NCBI RefSeq assembly: GCF_018263855.1 | Contig: NZ_CP073318.1 | Coordinates: 4,464,001-4,528,000, forward strand | Length of the DNA stretch: 64,000 nucleotides | Reading direction: 5' to 3' | Source of the DNA: Kutzneria sp. CA-103260 | GTDB taxonomy: Bacteria; Actinomycetota; Actinomycetes; Mycobacteriales; Pseudonocardiaceae | In this document: positions 25,320 to 33,794 of the stretch, one piece after another | How the letters are laid out: each line of letters starts with the position of its first letter | Position numbering within the stretch: position 1 is the first letter of the stretch | Translations under genes and position numbers: made by a program | Notes under the pieces: model-generated | Told to the model about the DNA's origin: nothing | Seen by the model: the letters and a program-made list of their open reading frames with translations, nothing else | Database searches by the model: none

Positions 25320-26345
25320 CTAGGCCGGTACCGGCCCGGTGGAGCCGCGGACGATCAGCTCCGTCGCCAACTCCACGTGCAGAGCCTCCAGCTGGTGCCG
25401 TTCCAGCAGGCGCATCAGCAGCGTGACGGCCATGCGCCCCATCTCCTCCAGCGGCTGGCGGACGGTGGTCAGCAGCGGGCTGGTGGCGCGAGCCAGGTCG
25501 ATGTCGTCGAAGCCGGCGATGGAGATGTCCTCGGGCACGCGCAGGCCGAGCCGAGCCGCGGCGGCCATCGCGCCGACGGCCATCTTGTCGTTGAAGCCGA
25601 GCAGCGCGGTGGGGCGGTCCGGCAGGGCCAGCAGCTCGGCGGCCAACCGGAAGCCGTTGTCGGTGGTGGGTTCGGCGCTGCGGACCAGTTCGGGCGAGGT
25701 CAGCACGCCGACCTCCGACAGTGCGGCGGCGTGCCCGGCGCGGCGGCCGTCGGCGGCCAGCCAGTTGCCGGGTCCGCCGATGACGCCGATGCGGCGGTGG
25801 CCCAGCTCGACGAGGTGCTGGGTGAGGCGGCGGGCGCCGGTGAAGTGGGCCGCCGAGACGGCGGCGATGTCACGGGGCAGCGTCGTGCGGGGATCCACCA
25901 CCACGAACGGGAAACCGGCGCCGCGCAGGGTCATCAGCTGCTCGCTGGGCTCCGGCGGCAGCAGCATGATCGCGCCGGCGACACCGCTCATCAGGGGCAG
26001 GCCGGGCAGCACGGACTTGCGCTGCACCGCCTCGCCGGCGTTGAGCGTGAGCCGGCGGCCGTGCAGGTCGAGGGTTTCGGCGATGGAGGAGACGATCAGT
26101 CCGAAGTAGTCGGCGAGCGCGTACGGGCAGTGCACGTACACCGCGCCTTCGGCGATCCGGCTGCGGCGGGCCCGCGGCACCGGGGCCAGGCCGCCCAGCC
26201 GCTCGATCGCCGCCAGCACCAGGTCCCGGGTCCCGGGCGCCACGTCGTCGCTGTCGTTGAGGACCCGCGAGACTGTCGCGATCGACACCCCGGCGTCGGC
26301 CGCGATGTCCCGCACGGTGGCCCGCCCGCCGACCTTCCTAGCCAT
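25320..26345 (-). CDS. LacI-family transcriptional regulator
   Basis: 341 residues. N-terminal LacI helix-turn-helix and hinge (TVRDIAADAGVSIATVSRVLN) followed by a periplasmic-binding-protein-like sensor (FVVVDPRTTLPRD, ELGHRRIGVIGGP, TALLGFNDKMAVGAM, SIAGFDDIDLARA). Ligand is probably a sugar. It is divergent from the GH30 gene, and a LacI-like operator lies between them, so repression of GH30 and of its own unit is the simplest model. Confidence 0.93.
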   Translation of the reverse strand: MARKVGGRATVRDIAADAGVSIATVSRVLNDSDDVAPGTRDLVLAAIERLGGLAPVPRARRSRIAEGAVYVHCPYALADYFGLIVSSIAETLDLHGRRLTLNAGEAVQRKSVLPGLPLMSGVAGAIMLLPPEPSEQLMTLRGAGFPFVVVDPRTTLPRDIAAVSAAHFTGARRLTQHLVELGHRRIGVIGGPGNWLAADGRRAGHAAALSEVGVLTSPELVRSAEPTTDNGFRLAAELLALPDRPTALLGFNDKMAVGAMAAAARLGLRVPEDISIAGFDDIDLARATSPLLTTVRQPLEEMGRMAVTLLMRLLERHQLEALHVELATELIVRGSTGPVPA

Positions 26346-26382
26346 TTGTTACAGCCCTTTGTTTCATTCGGTCAGTGTAACC

Positions 26383-26397
26383 GGGAGAGCGTTTTCC
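26383..26397. promoter_or_regulatory. Candidate LacI operator
   Basis: GGGAGAGCGTTTTCC is an imperfect palindrome around a central CG, the layout LacI-family proteins bind. It lies between the LacI start (26345) and the GH30 start (26547). Confidence 0.5.
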
Positions 26398-26546
26398 AGT
26401 ACCCGCTCCGAGCAGCTGGACGGATAGTTTCCTGCTCGGCGGGATTCCGGCGGCGTTGACAGTGCGGAGAGCGGCTGCTTTGCTGACGCCGCCGGCAATT
26501 GTTCCAGTTCTGTTCCATTTTGTTTCAGAACCCTTTGGGAGGGCCG

Positions 26547-27968
26547 ATGACGTCCCGTGCCACGTTCGCGGCGGCGATGGCCGCGACGCTCGTGTTGGGC
26601 ACACCGTTAGCCGCACAGGCCACGCCGTGGACGGCGGTGTCGGTGTGGGCGACGACGGCGGACCAGAACAAGCTCCTGACCCCGTTGCCGGGGGCCGTCT
26701 TCGGCCGCGGCACGCCGAGCGGACCGACCATCACCATCGACGAGACCAAGAGATACCAGTCGATGACCGGGTTCGGGGCCTCGTTCACCGACTCGTCGGC
26801 GTGGCTGGTGGCGAACTCGCCGCAGCGCGACGCGATCATGACCAAGCTGTTCGACCCGCGGCGGGGCATCGGGCTGGACTTCCTGCGCCAGCCGATCGGC
26901 GCGTCCGACTTCTCCCGTTCGCTGTTCAGCTACGACAACGGGTCGGCCGACCCGACGCTGTCCCGGTTCTCGGTCGCGCACGACCAGGACTACATCCTGC
27001 CGGTGCTGCGCCAGGCCCTGCGGCTCAACCCGCAGACCACGGTGATGGCCACGCCGTGGAGCGCGCCGGACTGGATGAAGACCAGCGGCTCGATGATCGG
27101 CGGCTCGGTCAGGACCGACGACCAGACACTTCGGGCATACGCCGACTATCTGGTGAAGTTCGTGCAGGCGTACGGAAAGGCCGGCGTGCCGGTGTCGCTG
27201 CTGTCGCCGCAGAACGAGCCGGAGTACTCCCCCGCCGACTACCCGGGCGCCACCATGACCGCGGCCGACCAGGCCCGCTTCATCGGCGACTACCTCGGCC
27301 CCGCGCTGCGTTCGGCCGGGCTGCGCACCGGAATCCTCGCCTACGACCACAACTGGGACGACACAACCTATCCGTCCACGGTGCTCGCCGACGCGAAGGC
27401 CGCCCAGTACACGGCCGGCGTGGCCTGGCACTGCTACGGCGGCAATCCCGACGCGCAGTCCACCGTGCACGACGCTTTCCCGCGCAAGGACGCCTACTTC
27501 ACCGAGTGCTCCGGGTCGCAGTCGGCCAACCACGCCAACACGTTCGCCGACTCGCTGGACTGGCAGACCGAGCACCTGATCATCGGCGGCACCCGCAACT
27601 GGGCCAAGTCGGTGGTGACGTGGAACGTCGCGCTCGACCCCAGCGGCGGGCCGACCATGCACTGCACCACCTGCACCGGCGCGGTCACTGTGGACAACAC
27701 CACGGGATCCGCCACCTACAACGCCGAGTACTACGTGCTCGGTCAGGCCAGCAAGTTCGTCAAGCCGGGGGCCGTGCGGATCGACTCGAACACCTTCGGG
27801 CCGGGCAACGTCGAGGACGTCGCCTTCCGCAATCCGGACGGCTCCACCGCGCTGGTCGTGCTCAACGCCGACGCCACGAACGCCCGCACCTTCAACGTTT
27901 CCGCACACGGCCGCTCGTTCAGCTACGCCCTGCCGGCCAAGGCAGTCGCCACGTTCACCTGGCGGTGA
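26547..27968 (+). CDS. Secreted GH30 beta-glycosidase
   Basis: 473 residues from the ATG at 26547 (GGGAGG upstream). Sec signal peptide through about residue 26 (PLAAQA). GH30 fold: MTGFGASFTDSSAWL at the start of the barrel, acid/base Glu in SPQNEPEYS, nucleophile Glu in AYFTECSGSQ, and a C-terminal beta-domain ending AVATFTWR. The family includes glucosylceramidases and beta-1,6-glucanases; absence of cargo-specific motifs leaves substrate open. Probably under the divergent LacI regulator. A hairpin terminator follows. Confidence 0.92.
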   Translation: MTSRATFAAAMAATLVLGTPLAAQATPWTAVSVWATTADQNKLLTPLPGAVFGRGTPSGPTITIDETKRYQSMTGFGASFTDSSAWLVANSPQRDAIMTKLFDPRRGIGLDFLRQPIGASDFSRSLFSYDNGSADPTLSRFSVAHDQDYILPVLRQALRLNPQTTVMATPWSAPDWMKTSGSMIGGSVRTDDQTLRAYADYLVKFVQAYGKAGVPVSLLSPQNEPEYSPADYPGATMTAADQARFIGDYLGPALRSAGLRTGILAYDHNWDDTTYPSTVLADAKAAQYTAGVAWHCYGGNPDAQSTVHDAFPRKDAYFTECSGSQSANHANTFADSLDWQTEHLIIGGTRNWAKSVVTWNVALDPSGGPTMHCTTCTGAVTVDNTTGSATYNAEYYVLGQASKFVKPGAVRIDSNTFGPGNVEDVAFRNPDGSTALVVLNADATNARTFNVSAHGRSFSYALPAKAVATFTWR

Positions 27969-27976
27969 CCTTCAAC

Positions 27977-28009
27977 CGGGCCGGGCGGGGAAGCAACCCG
28001 TCCGGCCCG
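27977..28009 (+). terminator. Hairpin terminator after GH30
   Basis: 13-bp stem CGGGCCGGGCGGG / CCCGTCCGGCCCG with one G-U pair and a 7-nt loop, starting 8 bp after the GH30 stop. No strong U-tract, as is usual in actinobacteria. Confidence 0.65.
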
Positions 28010-28100
28010 AGGAGCGTCCGATGCACTGAAGGGCCGTGCGATCCGCGCCTCGGCGCGGCATGATCGAACGGTGGCGGTGTTCTCGGGAGGACGTGTCGTG

Positions 28101-29366
28101 ATGAAGAAGTGGCCGGCGATCGTGGTGGCCGTGGGCGGACTGCTGGTCGCCGGCTGTTCCGGCGGAACCGGCGTCGGCGCGCCCACCACCAGCACCACGC
28201 CGCCGCTCCCACCGGCCAAGCTGGCCATCACCCCCGCCGCCAACGGCCAGAACGTCACCCCAGACACACCTATCACCGTCAAGGCCGACGGCGGCAAGGT
28301 CACCGACGTCGAGGTCTCCGGCGGCGAGCACGTCGACGGCAAGCTCAGCGCCGACGGCAAGACGTGGACCAGCACCGGCACCCTGAACGTGGCGCGGACC
28401 TACACCGTGTCCGCCACCGTCGCCAACGCCGCCGGCAAGACCACCACCGGCTCCAGCAGCTTCACCACGCTCACCCCGGCCAGCGTCGTGCACACCCACA
28501 TCTACGAGGGTGAGAACGAGACCTACGGCGTGGGCATGCCGATCATGCTGACCTTCGACAAGCCCGTGCAGAACAAGGCCGCCGTCGAGCAGGCGCTGCA
28601 GATCACCTCGTCCAACCCGGTCGTCGGGGCCTGGTCGTGGGCCGACGACACCCATGTGGACTTCCGGCCGCGGGAGTACTGGCCGGCCAACACCAAGGTC
28701 TCCTTCGACGGCCACCTCAACGGCGTGCAGGTCTCCCCCGGCGTGTACGGGGCCGCCGAGCTCACGCAGACGTTCAGCATCGGCGACTCCCTCGTCGTCG
28801 TCGCCGGCACCCAGACGCACCGCATGCAGGTGTACAAGAACGGGGCGCTGCAGTACGACTGGGCCATCAGCACCGGCAAACCCGGCCACGACACCCCCAA
28901 CGGCACCTACCTGACCATCGACAAGGGCAACCCGGTCGAGATGAAGCCGTCCGACATCGCCCCCGGCGGTCCCGGCTACTACGACCTCAAGGTCCCGTGG
29001 TCCGTGCGGTTCACCTGGAGCGGCGACTACCTGCACGACGCCTACTGGTCGGTGGGGCAGCAGGGCTCCGAGGACGTCAGCCACGGCTGCGTCAACATGG
29101 CCCCCGACGCCGCCCAGGCCTACTACCAGGAGGAGCTGATGGGCGACCCGGTGACCATCACCGGCAGCCCGCTGGCCGGCACTCCCGGCGACGGCTGGAC
29201 CGACTGGTTCGACTCGTGGCAGACCATGCTCGGCAAGAGCGGCACCCACATGGCCGTCCAGGTCGGCCCCAGCGGCAGCACCCTCGTCGCCCCGACCTCC
29301 GTCGCCGCCTCCAACGCCGCCGCGCCGACCGGCCTCCCCGCCGACAACAACGCGGCCGCGTCGTAG
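28101..29366 (+). CDS. L,D-transpeptidase lipoprotein (YkuD)
   Basis: 421 residues from ATG 28101, with GGGAGG about 10 bases upstream. Lipoprotein signal with lipobox VAGC, Cys at residue 19. Two Ig-like domains (about 40-245) precede a YkuD catalytic domain with the SHGCVNM active-site Cys motif and the upstream His region, then a C-terminal extension with WTDWFDSW. This is the layout of mycobacterial LdtMt2. It forms 3-3 peptidoglycan crosslinks at the outer membrane face. A Ser/Thr/Ala/Asn-rich tail ends the protein. No operon partner on the same strand. Confidence 0.93.
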   Translation: MKKWPAIVVAVGGLLVAGCSGGTGVGAPTTSTTPPLPPAKLAITPAANGQNVTPDTPITVKADGGKVTDVEVSGGEHVDGKLSADGKTWTSTGTLNVARTYTVSATVANAAGKTTTGSSSFTTLTPASVVHTHIYEGENETYGVGMPIMLTFDKPVQNKAAVEQALQITSSNPVVGAWSWADDTHVDFRPREYWPANTKVSFDGHLNGVQVSPGVYGAAELTQTFSIGDSLVVVAGTQTHRMQVYKNGALQYDWAISTGKPGHDTPNGTYLTIDKGNPVEMKPSDIAPGGPGYYDLKVPWSVRFTWSGDYLHDAYWSVGQQGSEDVSHGCVNMAPDAAQAYYQEELMGDPVTITGSPLAGTPGDGWTDWFDSWQTMLGKSGTHMAVQVGPSGSTLVAPTSVAASNAAAPTGLPADNNAAAS

Positions 29367-29376
29367 CCGGAGGGCA

Positions 29377-29589
29377 TCAGGCGGCCGTCATCGCCAGCAC
29401 GATGGTGGTCAGCAGCACCCCGCACACCGTCGAGGCGAACAGCATGCCGGCGAAGACCTTGCCGGCCGTGCCGAGCAGGCTCTGCACGGACGACAGGATG
29501 CGGATCAGCACCCGGATGACGGCGATGAAGAGCACGATGCCGAGCACGAGCGCGACGGCGAACAAGGTGGAGAGATCCGAGCTGTTCAT
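29377..29589 (-). CDS. Small two-TM membrane protein (70 aa)
   Basis: Two hydrophobic segments (about residues 8-32 and 42-67, the latter GKVFAGMLFASTVCGVLLTT) joined by a short polar turn containing IRILSSVQSL. No known motif. Preceded by GGGGG before the ATG. It lies 32 bp downstream of a 32-codon frame on the same strand and divergent from the XRE-sensor gene, so it may belong to that module. Function unknown. Confidence 0.65.
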   Translation of the reverse strand: MNSSDLSTLFAVALVLGIVLFIAVIRVLIRILSSVQSLLGTAGKVFAGMLFASTVCGVLLTTIVLAMTAA

Positions 29590-29621
29590 GGGAACCCCCG
29601 GCGACTGCGGGTGGTGCGCGG

Positions 29622-29720
29622 TCAGGGACGGTGTGGAGACGCCCAGGCCGGCGTGGCCGGCCGTGAACCGGAAGAGGCTGGGCGGCGGGCTGCCGGCGGC
29701 TGCCTGGCCTGGTGGTTCAT
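29622..29720 (-). CDS. 32-residue Arg/Pro/Ala-rich small ORF with strong ribosome site
   Basis: From ATG 29720 it begins MNHQARQPPAARRPASS and ends WASPHRP. It is preceded by AGGAGGTG seven bases before the ATG, among the best ribosome-binding sites in the window. A minus-strand promoter of form TTGTCG-N17-TACCCT lies about 60-90 bp upstream (29808-29780). Likely translated; role could be a small peptide or a leader for the downstream two-TM gene. Confidence 0.45.
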   Translation of the reverse strand: MNHQARQPPAARRPASSGSRPATPAWASPHRP

Positions 29721-29732
29721 TTCACCACCTCC

Positions 29733-29799
29733 TGAAGTTCACCAACTCGAACTGAACTTGACCGAGCGGAGTGAAGTTCAGGGTAGAGCTCTGTACCCT
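29733..29799. promoter_or_regulatory. Operator-rich region of the divergent XRE module
   Basis: Contains TGAAGTTCA twice (29733-29741, 29772-29780) with a related TGAACTTGA between (29753-29761), then a 20-bp near-palindrome AGGGTA/TACCCT with central AGCTC (29780-29799). The minus-strand -10 TACCCT falls inside this palindrome. A related TGAAGTTAAC lies at 29919-29928, just before the XRE gene. This pattern suits cooperative binding by the encoded regulator. Confidence 0.55.
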
Positions 29800-29942
29800 G
29801 GTCGACAAGGGGTAAAAACTGGCCACCGAACTGGCCGACCAGGGACAACACGCTGATGCTTCCCCTAGTTCAAGCCACCTGCCCGGTGGTGTATGTTGCG
29901 AGCTTCAGCGAGTATGGTGAAGTTAACTGAAGGGTTACCGCC

Positions 29943-31028
29943 GTGCAGCCGACCGTTGTCCCGGATGGCACTCTGCCCGCCCGCCTGCGGGCGTTGCGGG
30001 AAGAGACATGGCCGGGGCAGCCCGTGACGCAGCTCCAGTTGGCCGACGCGTTCAGCGCCGAGCGGTCCACCAGCGTTCCCCTGATCTCCTCATGGGAGAG
30101 CAGCACCAGTCCGAAGACCCCGCCGGCCGTCCGGCTGGACGCGTACGCCCGGTTCTTCGCGACCCCGCGGTCGATCGAAGGGGACGAGCCCCGGCTGCTG
30201 CACGTCGACCAGCTCGCCGACACCGAACGCACGCGGTACAGGGAACTGCTGGCCGAGCTCACCGGGCTGCGGTCGGCTGTCGTCGGCCACACGGGCACGG
30301 TCCCCCGCCCGTCTGACGTCTCGGACAGCCTGTGGCACTTTCCGGTGAAGGAGGACATCCTCATCGTCTGCGCCCCGCTGCCGGCCAAGTACGCGGGCGG
30401 GCTCGGGTCGTTCACCAAACCCAGCGACGCCGACTACGTGGAGCTGTACACCTACGCGGACCCGGACGCGCTCATCGAACTGTTTGGCCACCTGCGCATG
30501 ACCAACCCGCAGAGTACGGTGAACTTCACGACTTCTAACAAACTCGTCGAGGACGACTACACGAAACATCTGGTGTTGCTCGGCGGCGTCGACTGGAACA
30601 CGTTGACCCAGGACGTGCTGCTGCACGTAAGACCTCCTGTGCGGCAGATAACCAGAGTGGACACCGATGATCCCGGTGGCTTCGAGGTCGTGGTCGGCGC
30701 CGGCGGCCAGTCGTTCCGGCCGGTGTTCCGCGGCGACGTGCTCATCGAGGACGTGGCGCATTTCTACCGCCTGCCCAATCCATACAACAACGAACGCACT
30801 CTCACGGTCTGCAACGGCATGTTCGGGCGGGGGACCTACGGGGCGGTCCGCGCGCTGACGGATGCCCGGCTTCGGGCCCGCAATGACGAGTACGTTCGCG
30901 CCAACCTCGACGAGGACGACACTTTCAGCCTGGTGACGAGGGTCCGAATCCTGCGTGGCCACACGCTGACCCCGGACTGGACCAAGCCGGAGATGCGCCT
31001 CCACCAACGGCCGGAGGCCGCACAGTGA
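29943..31028 (+). CDS. XRE-type regulator with large C-terminal sensor-like domain
   Basis: 361 residues. N-terminal helix-turn-helix (about 10-75; VTQLQLADAF, VPLISSWES). After a short helical linker comes a roughly 230-residue domain with alternating hydrophobic strands: ILIVCAPLP, YVELYTYADPDALIELFGHL, HLVLLGGVDW and CNGMFGRGTYGAVRALTDA. It looks Rossmann-like, possibly sensing a nucleotide, but I recognise no named family with certainty. GTG start, overlapping GTGA with the glycosyltransferase gene downstream, so the two proteins are made together. The 5' region carries repeated TGAAGTTCA-type motifs. Confidence 0.8.
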   Translation: MQPTVVPDGTLPARLRALREETWPGQPVTQLQLADAFSAERSTSVPLISSWESSTSPKTPPAVRLDAYARFFATPRSIEGDEPRLLHVDQLADTERTRYRELLAELTGLRSAVVGHTGTVPRPSDVSDSLWHFPVKEDILIVCAPLPAKYAGGLGSFTKPSDADYVELYTYADPDALIELFGHLRMTNPQSTVNFTTSNKLVEDDYTKHLVLLGGVDWNTLTQDVLLHVRPPVRQITRVDTDDPGGFEVVVGAGGQSFRPVFRGDVLIEDVAHFYRLPNPYNNERTLTVCNGMFGRGTYGAVRALTDARLRARNDEYVRANLDEDDTFSLVTRVRILRGHTLTPDWTKPEMRLHQRPEAAQ

Positions 31029-32215
31029 CCGCAGCGATCGGCGCCACGTTTCCCCCCGTCGTGGCGCCTTCCGAAGTGCACCATGGCGATCACAACGCCC
31101 TGATGACGGTCATCGACACGAAGCCGATCGGGCTCTGCAATGTCGACGCGATCATCGTGCCCACCGCGCGATCGGCGCCGTATCTGCGCCGGGCCATCGA
31201 ACTCGCGGGCAAGCTGAACTGCACGCTGGTGGCATTGTGCAGCAAGCATTCCCACGCCGGCCGCGTGGCGAAGCTGGCCGAGGAAAGCGACGTCGAGGCC
31301 GTTGCCGTCGACATGGCGTCGGTGCTACCCGGCCTGCTCCCGGCCTTCGAGACCAGTGATCTCCTCGCCGGGACCACCTGGGAACGGCGCACGGACACCA
31401 GCTTCAAGCGCAATCTCGGCCTGCTGATCGCACGGCTGATGCGGTGGAAGCACATCGTGTTCCTGGACGACGACATCGACATCCCGGAGCCGCAGGACCT
31501 CGTCGACGCGGTGGGACTGCTGCACGACTTCGACGCCGTCGGGCTGACCAACGGCGGCTACCCGGACAACTCCGTGGTGTGCCACGCCAACCGGGAGACC
31601 GGCGGTTTCCAGGAGACGTTCGTCGGCGGCGGCGCGCTCGCGGTGAACGGGACGTGCGCCGCTTTCTTTCCCGAGATCTACAACGAGGACTGGTTCTTCA
31701 TTCTCGGGCGCAGCCGGCTCTGCCCGACCGCGAAGACCAAGGGAATCGCCGTGCAGAAGCCTTATGACCCGTTCACCGACGTGCGCAGGGCTCGGGCCGA
31801 GGAGTTCGGCGACTGCCTGGCCGAGGGCGTTTTCTGGCTGCTGGACAACGGCAAACGTGTCCGTGACGCCGATATCGGCTACTGGCGGCAGTTTCTGAAC
31901 ATGCGGCAGCAGTTCATCACAGAGGTGCTCGCCCGGGCCTCCGTGCAGCCGATGGAGGAGAAGGAGCGCGGGCCGATGATCGCGGCGCTGAAGGCGGCCC
32001 GGGGACGCTGCCAGACCGTCGATCCCGAACTGTGTGTGAACTACCTCCAGGCGTGGCACAAGGACCGGACGCGGTGGAGCACTTATCTGAAGCACCAGGA
32101 GTTCCTGTTCGGGCGCCGGGAATCGCCGACCGTCAAGGACGTGTTGCGTCACCTGGGGCTGCAAGCGGCCGGCCGGCACATCCAGGGCCTGTCAGTCTTG
32201 CGGAGCGTCTGTTAG
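31025..32215 (+). CDS. GT-A-like glycosyltransferase partner of the XRE sensor
   Basis: 396 residues. VDAIIVPTARSAPYLRRAI begins a nucleotide-binding fold; IVFLDDDIDIPEP is a DXD-like metal/nucleotide-sugar motif; FVGGGALAVN and YNEDWFFIL resemble the acceptor loop and ED motif of GT2-type enzymes. No signal peptide or TM, so cytosolic. Translationally coupled to the XRE sensor. Donor and acceptor unknown; catalytic activity is inferred from motifs only. Its 3' end overlaps the convergent GNAT gene by 24 bp. Confidence 0.75.
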   Translation: MTAAIGATFPPVVAPSEVHHGDHNALMTVIDTKPIGLCNVDAIIVPTARSAPYLRRAIELAGKLNCTLVALCSKHSHAGRVAKLAEESDVEAVAVDMASVLPGLLPAFETSDLLAGTTWERRTDTSFKRNLGLLIARLMRWKHIVFLDDDIDIPEPQDLVDAVGLLHDFDAVGLTNGGYPDNSVVCHANRETGGFQETFVGGGALAVNGTCAAFFPEIYNEDWFFILGRSRLCPTAKTKGIAVQKPYDPFTDVRRARAEEFGDCLAEGVFWLLDNGKRVRDADIGYWRQFLNMRQQFITEVLARASVQPMEEKERGPMIAALKAARGRCQTVDPELCVNYLQAWHKDRTRWSTYLKHQEFLFGRRESPTVKDVLRHLGLQAAGRHIQGLSVLRSVC

Positions 32216-32707
32216 GGATTTGGTGAAGACGTAGCACTTCTCCGGCGTGTCGGTGAAGGTGCCGTCCTCGTGCCAGTCGCGGCGGTTGCAGTCCACGAAC
32301 TCGCGTCCCCAGTCCTGGTAGCCGAGGCGTTCGTAGAAGCGCACGGCTCGCTTGTTCGAGTATTCAACGGCCAAGGCGGCGACGGCCAAGCCTCGGCGAT
32401 GGAGCTCCTGCTCTCCGGCCCGGACGAGCCGCTTGCCGTAACCCTGGTTGCGGTCGGGCTCGAACACCTCGAGGTGGGTGATCAGCGGGATGTCCGGGAG
32501 GTGCCGGCGGATTTCCTCCTCCTCGGCGTCCTCCAGCCACAGGTAGACGCAGCCGACGGGCCGGCCGTCGAGCCAGGCGGCGAGCAGCACCCCGTGGTCG
32601 GCCGCCTGACGGGCCAGGCGGTCGGCGATGTATCCGGCCTGGCCGCCCGCCGCGACAAGTGCCGGCGCTTCGTCGGGGCGCACGGGGTGTATCTCCAGGT
32701 GGACCAT
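32192..32707 (-). CDS. GNAT-family N-acetyltransferase
   Basis: 171 residues from ATG 32707. Acetyl-CoA pyrophosphate loop RNQGYGKRLV, followed by the usual helix and the FYERLGYQDWG strand near the C-terminus. Substrate unknown. A longer frame to 32770 adds sequence without family resemblance. Confidence 0.88.
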   Translation of the reverse strand: MVHLEIHPVRPDEAPALVAAGGQAGYIADRLARQAADHGVLLAAWLDGRPVGCVYLWLEDAEEEEIRRHLPDIPLITHLEVFEPDRNQGYGKRLVRAGEQELHRRGLAVAALAVEYSNKRAVRFYERLGYQDWGREFVDCNRRDWHEDGTFTDTPEKCYVFTKSLTDAPQD

Positions 32708-32773
32708 CAACACTCGACGGTAGGTGAGCCTGGGGCGGGAGTCACTGGTCCGACAGGGTGGGCTCCCCAACGG

Positions 32774-33775
32774 TCAAAACTCGATGAGGGCGCGGGGGCT
32801 GTCGAGGGTGCCGGCGGCGAGGCGGGAGTAGGCCAGCTCGACGGCGTCGAATCCGAAGCGCTGGACGGGATTGCGCAGGGCGCCGGTGGCGGCCAGGGAG
32901 ATGACGTCCTGGAGGTCGGTGATGGCGGAGCCCTGGAAGGTGAAGACCTCGCCGTCGGCGGGGAGGGAGCCGAGCCAGGGGGCGTTGAGGCGGCCGCCGG
33001 CGGCGCCGATGAGGCCGTAGGAGCCGCCGGGGCGCAGGGCGCGCAGGCCGGCGGCGATGGTGTCGTCGGCGCCGACGAAGTCGAGGACGGCGTCGGCGCC
33101 GAGGCGGCCGCTCAGGGAAGGAGCGGTCTCGTCGGCGCCGAGGGAGGGGGCGGCGGCGAGACGGGCGGGGTTGGTGTCGACGGCGAGGATGCGGCAGGCG
33201 GTGAGCAGGCGCAGGAACTGGACGGCAAAGGAGCCGAGGCCGCCGACACCGATGACAGCGACGAGGCCGCCGGGGTGCAGGCGGGGCAGGATGCGGCGGA
33301 CGGCGTGGTAGGAGGTGGCGCCGGCGTCGGTGAGGGGACCGGCGGTGACGGGGTCGAGGGATCCCAACGGCATGAGGGATCGGGTGGAGTCGACGAGCAC
33401 GTACTCGGCGAGTCCGCCGTCACGGCCGTAGCCGCGGCCGGCCCGGCCGTTGGGGCAGGAGGAGTCGAGGCCCCGCTGGCAGTGCCAGCACTGGCCACAG
33501 GAAGTTGGCGAGACGAGGGCGACGGGATCGCCGTCGGCGAAGCCGGGGACGCCGTCACCGACGACCCACCCGGCGACCTCGTGCCCGAGGGTGAAGGGCA
33601 CCTGCCAGCCGAGCCGCTCCCCCACGGCGGCCGGCAGCTGGGGCACGGTGACGTCGCTGTGGCACAGCCCGCAGCCGGCGACCCGGACGAGCACCTGGCC
33701 GGGCCTGGGTTCCGGCGTCGGCACGTCGACGACCTGCGGCGGCTTGCCCCACTCGGTGAGCCGAAAGGCACGCAT
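32774..33775 (-). CDS. Zinc-dependent alcohol dehydrogenase (MDR)
   Basis: 333 residues from ATG 33775. Catalytic zinc ligands CGLCHSD and GHEVAG; structural zinc lobe CGQCWHCQRGLDSSC; Rossmann motif VIGVGGLGSFAVQF. Full classical alcohol dehydrogenase features, unlike the dehydrogenase at 9963. It lies 19 bp downstream of the LysR gene on the same strand and may be co-transcribed with it. Substrate not predictable. Confidence 0.92.
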   Translation of the reverse strand: MRAFRLTEWGKPPQVVDVPTPEPRPGQVLVRVAGCGLCHSDVTVPQLPAAVGERLGWQVPFTLGHEVAGWVVGDGVPGFADGDPVALVSPTSCGQCWHCQRGLDSSCPNGRAGRGYGRDGGLAEYVLVDSTRSLMPLGSLDPVTAGPLTDAGATSYHAVRRILPRLHPGGLVAVIGVGGLGSFAVQFLRLLTACRILAVDTNPARLAAAPSLGADETAPSLSGRLGADAVLDFVGADDTIAAGLRALRPGGSYGLIGAAGGRLNAPWLGSLPADGEVFTFQGSAITDLQDVISLAATGALRNPVQRFGFDAVELAYSRLAAGTLDSPRALIEF

Positions 33776-33794
33776 TCGATCACCGTACTGGGAT

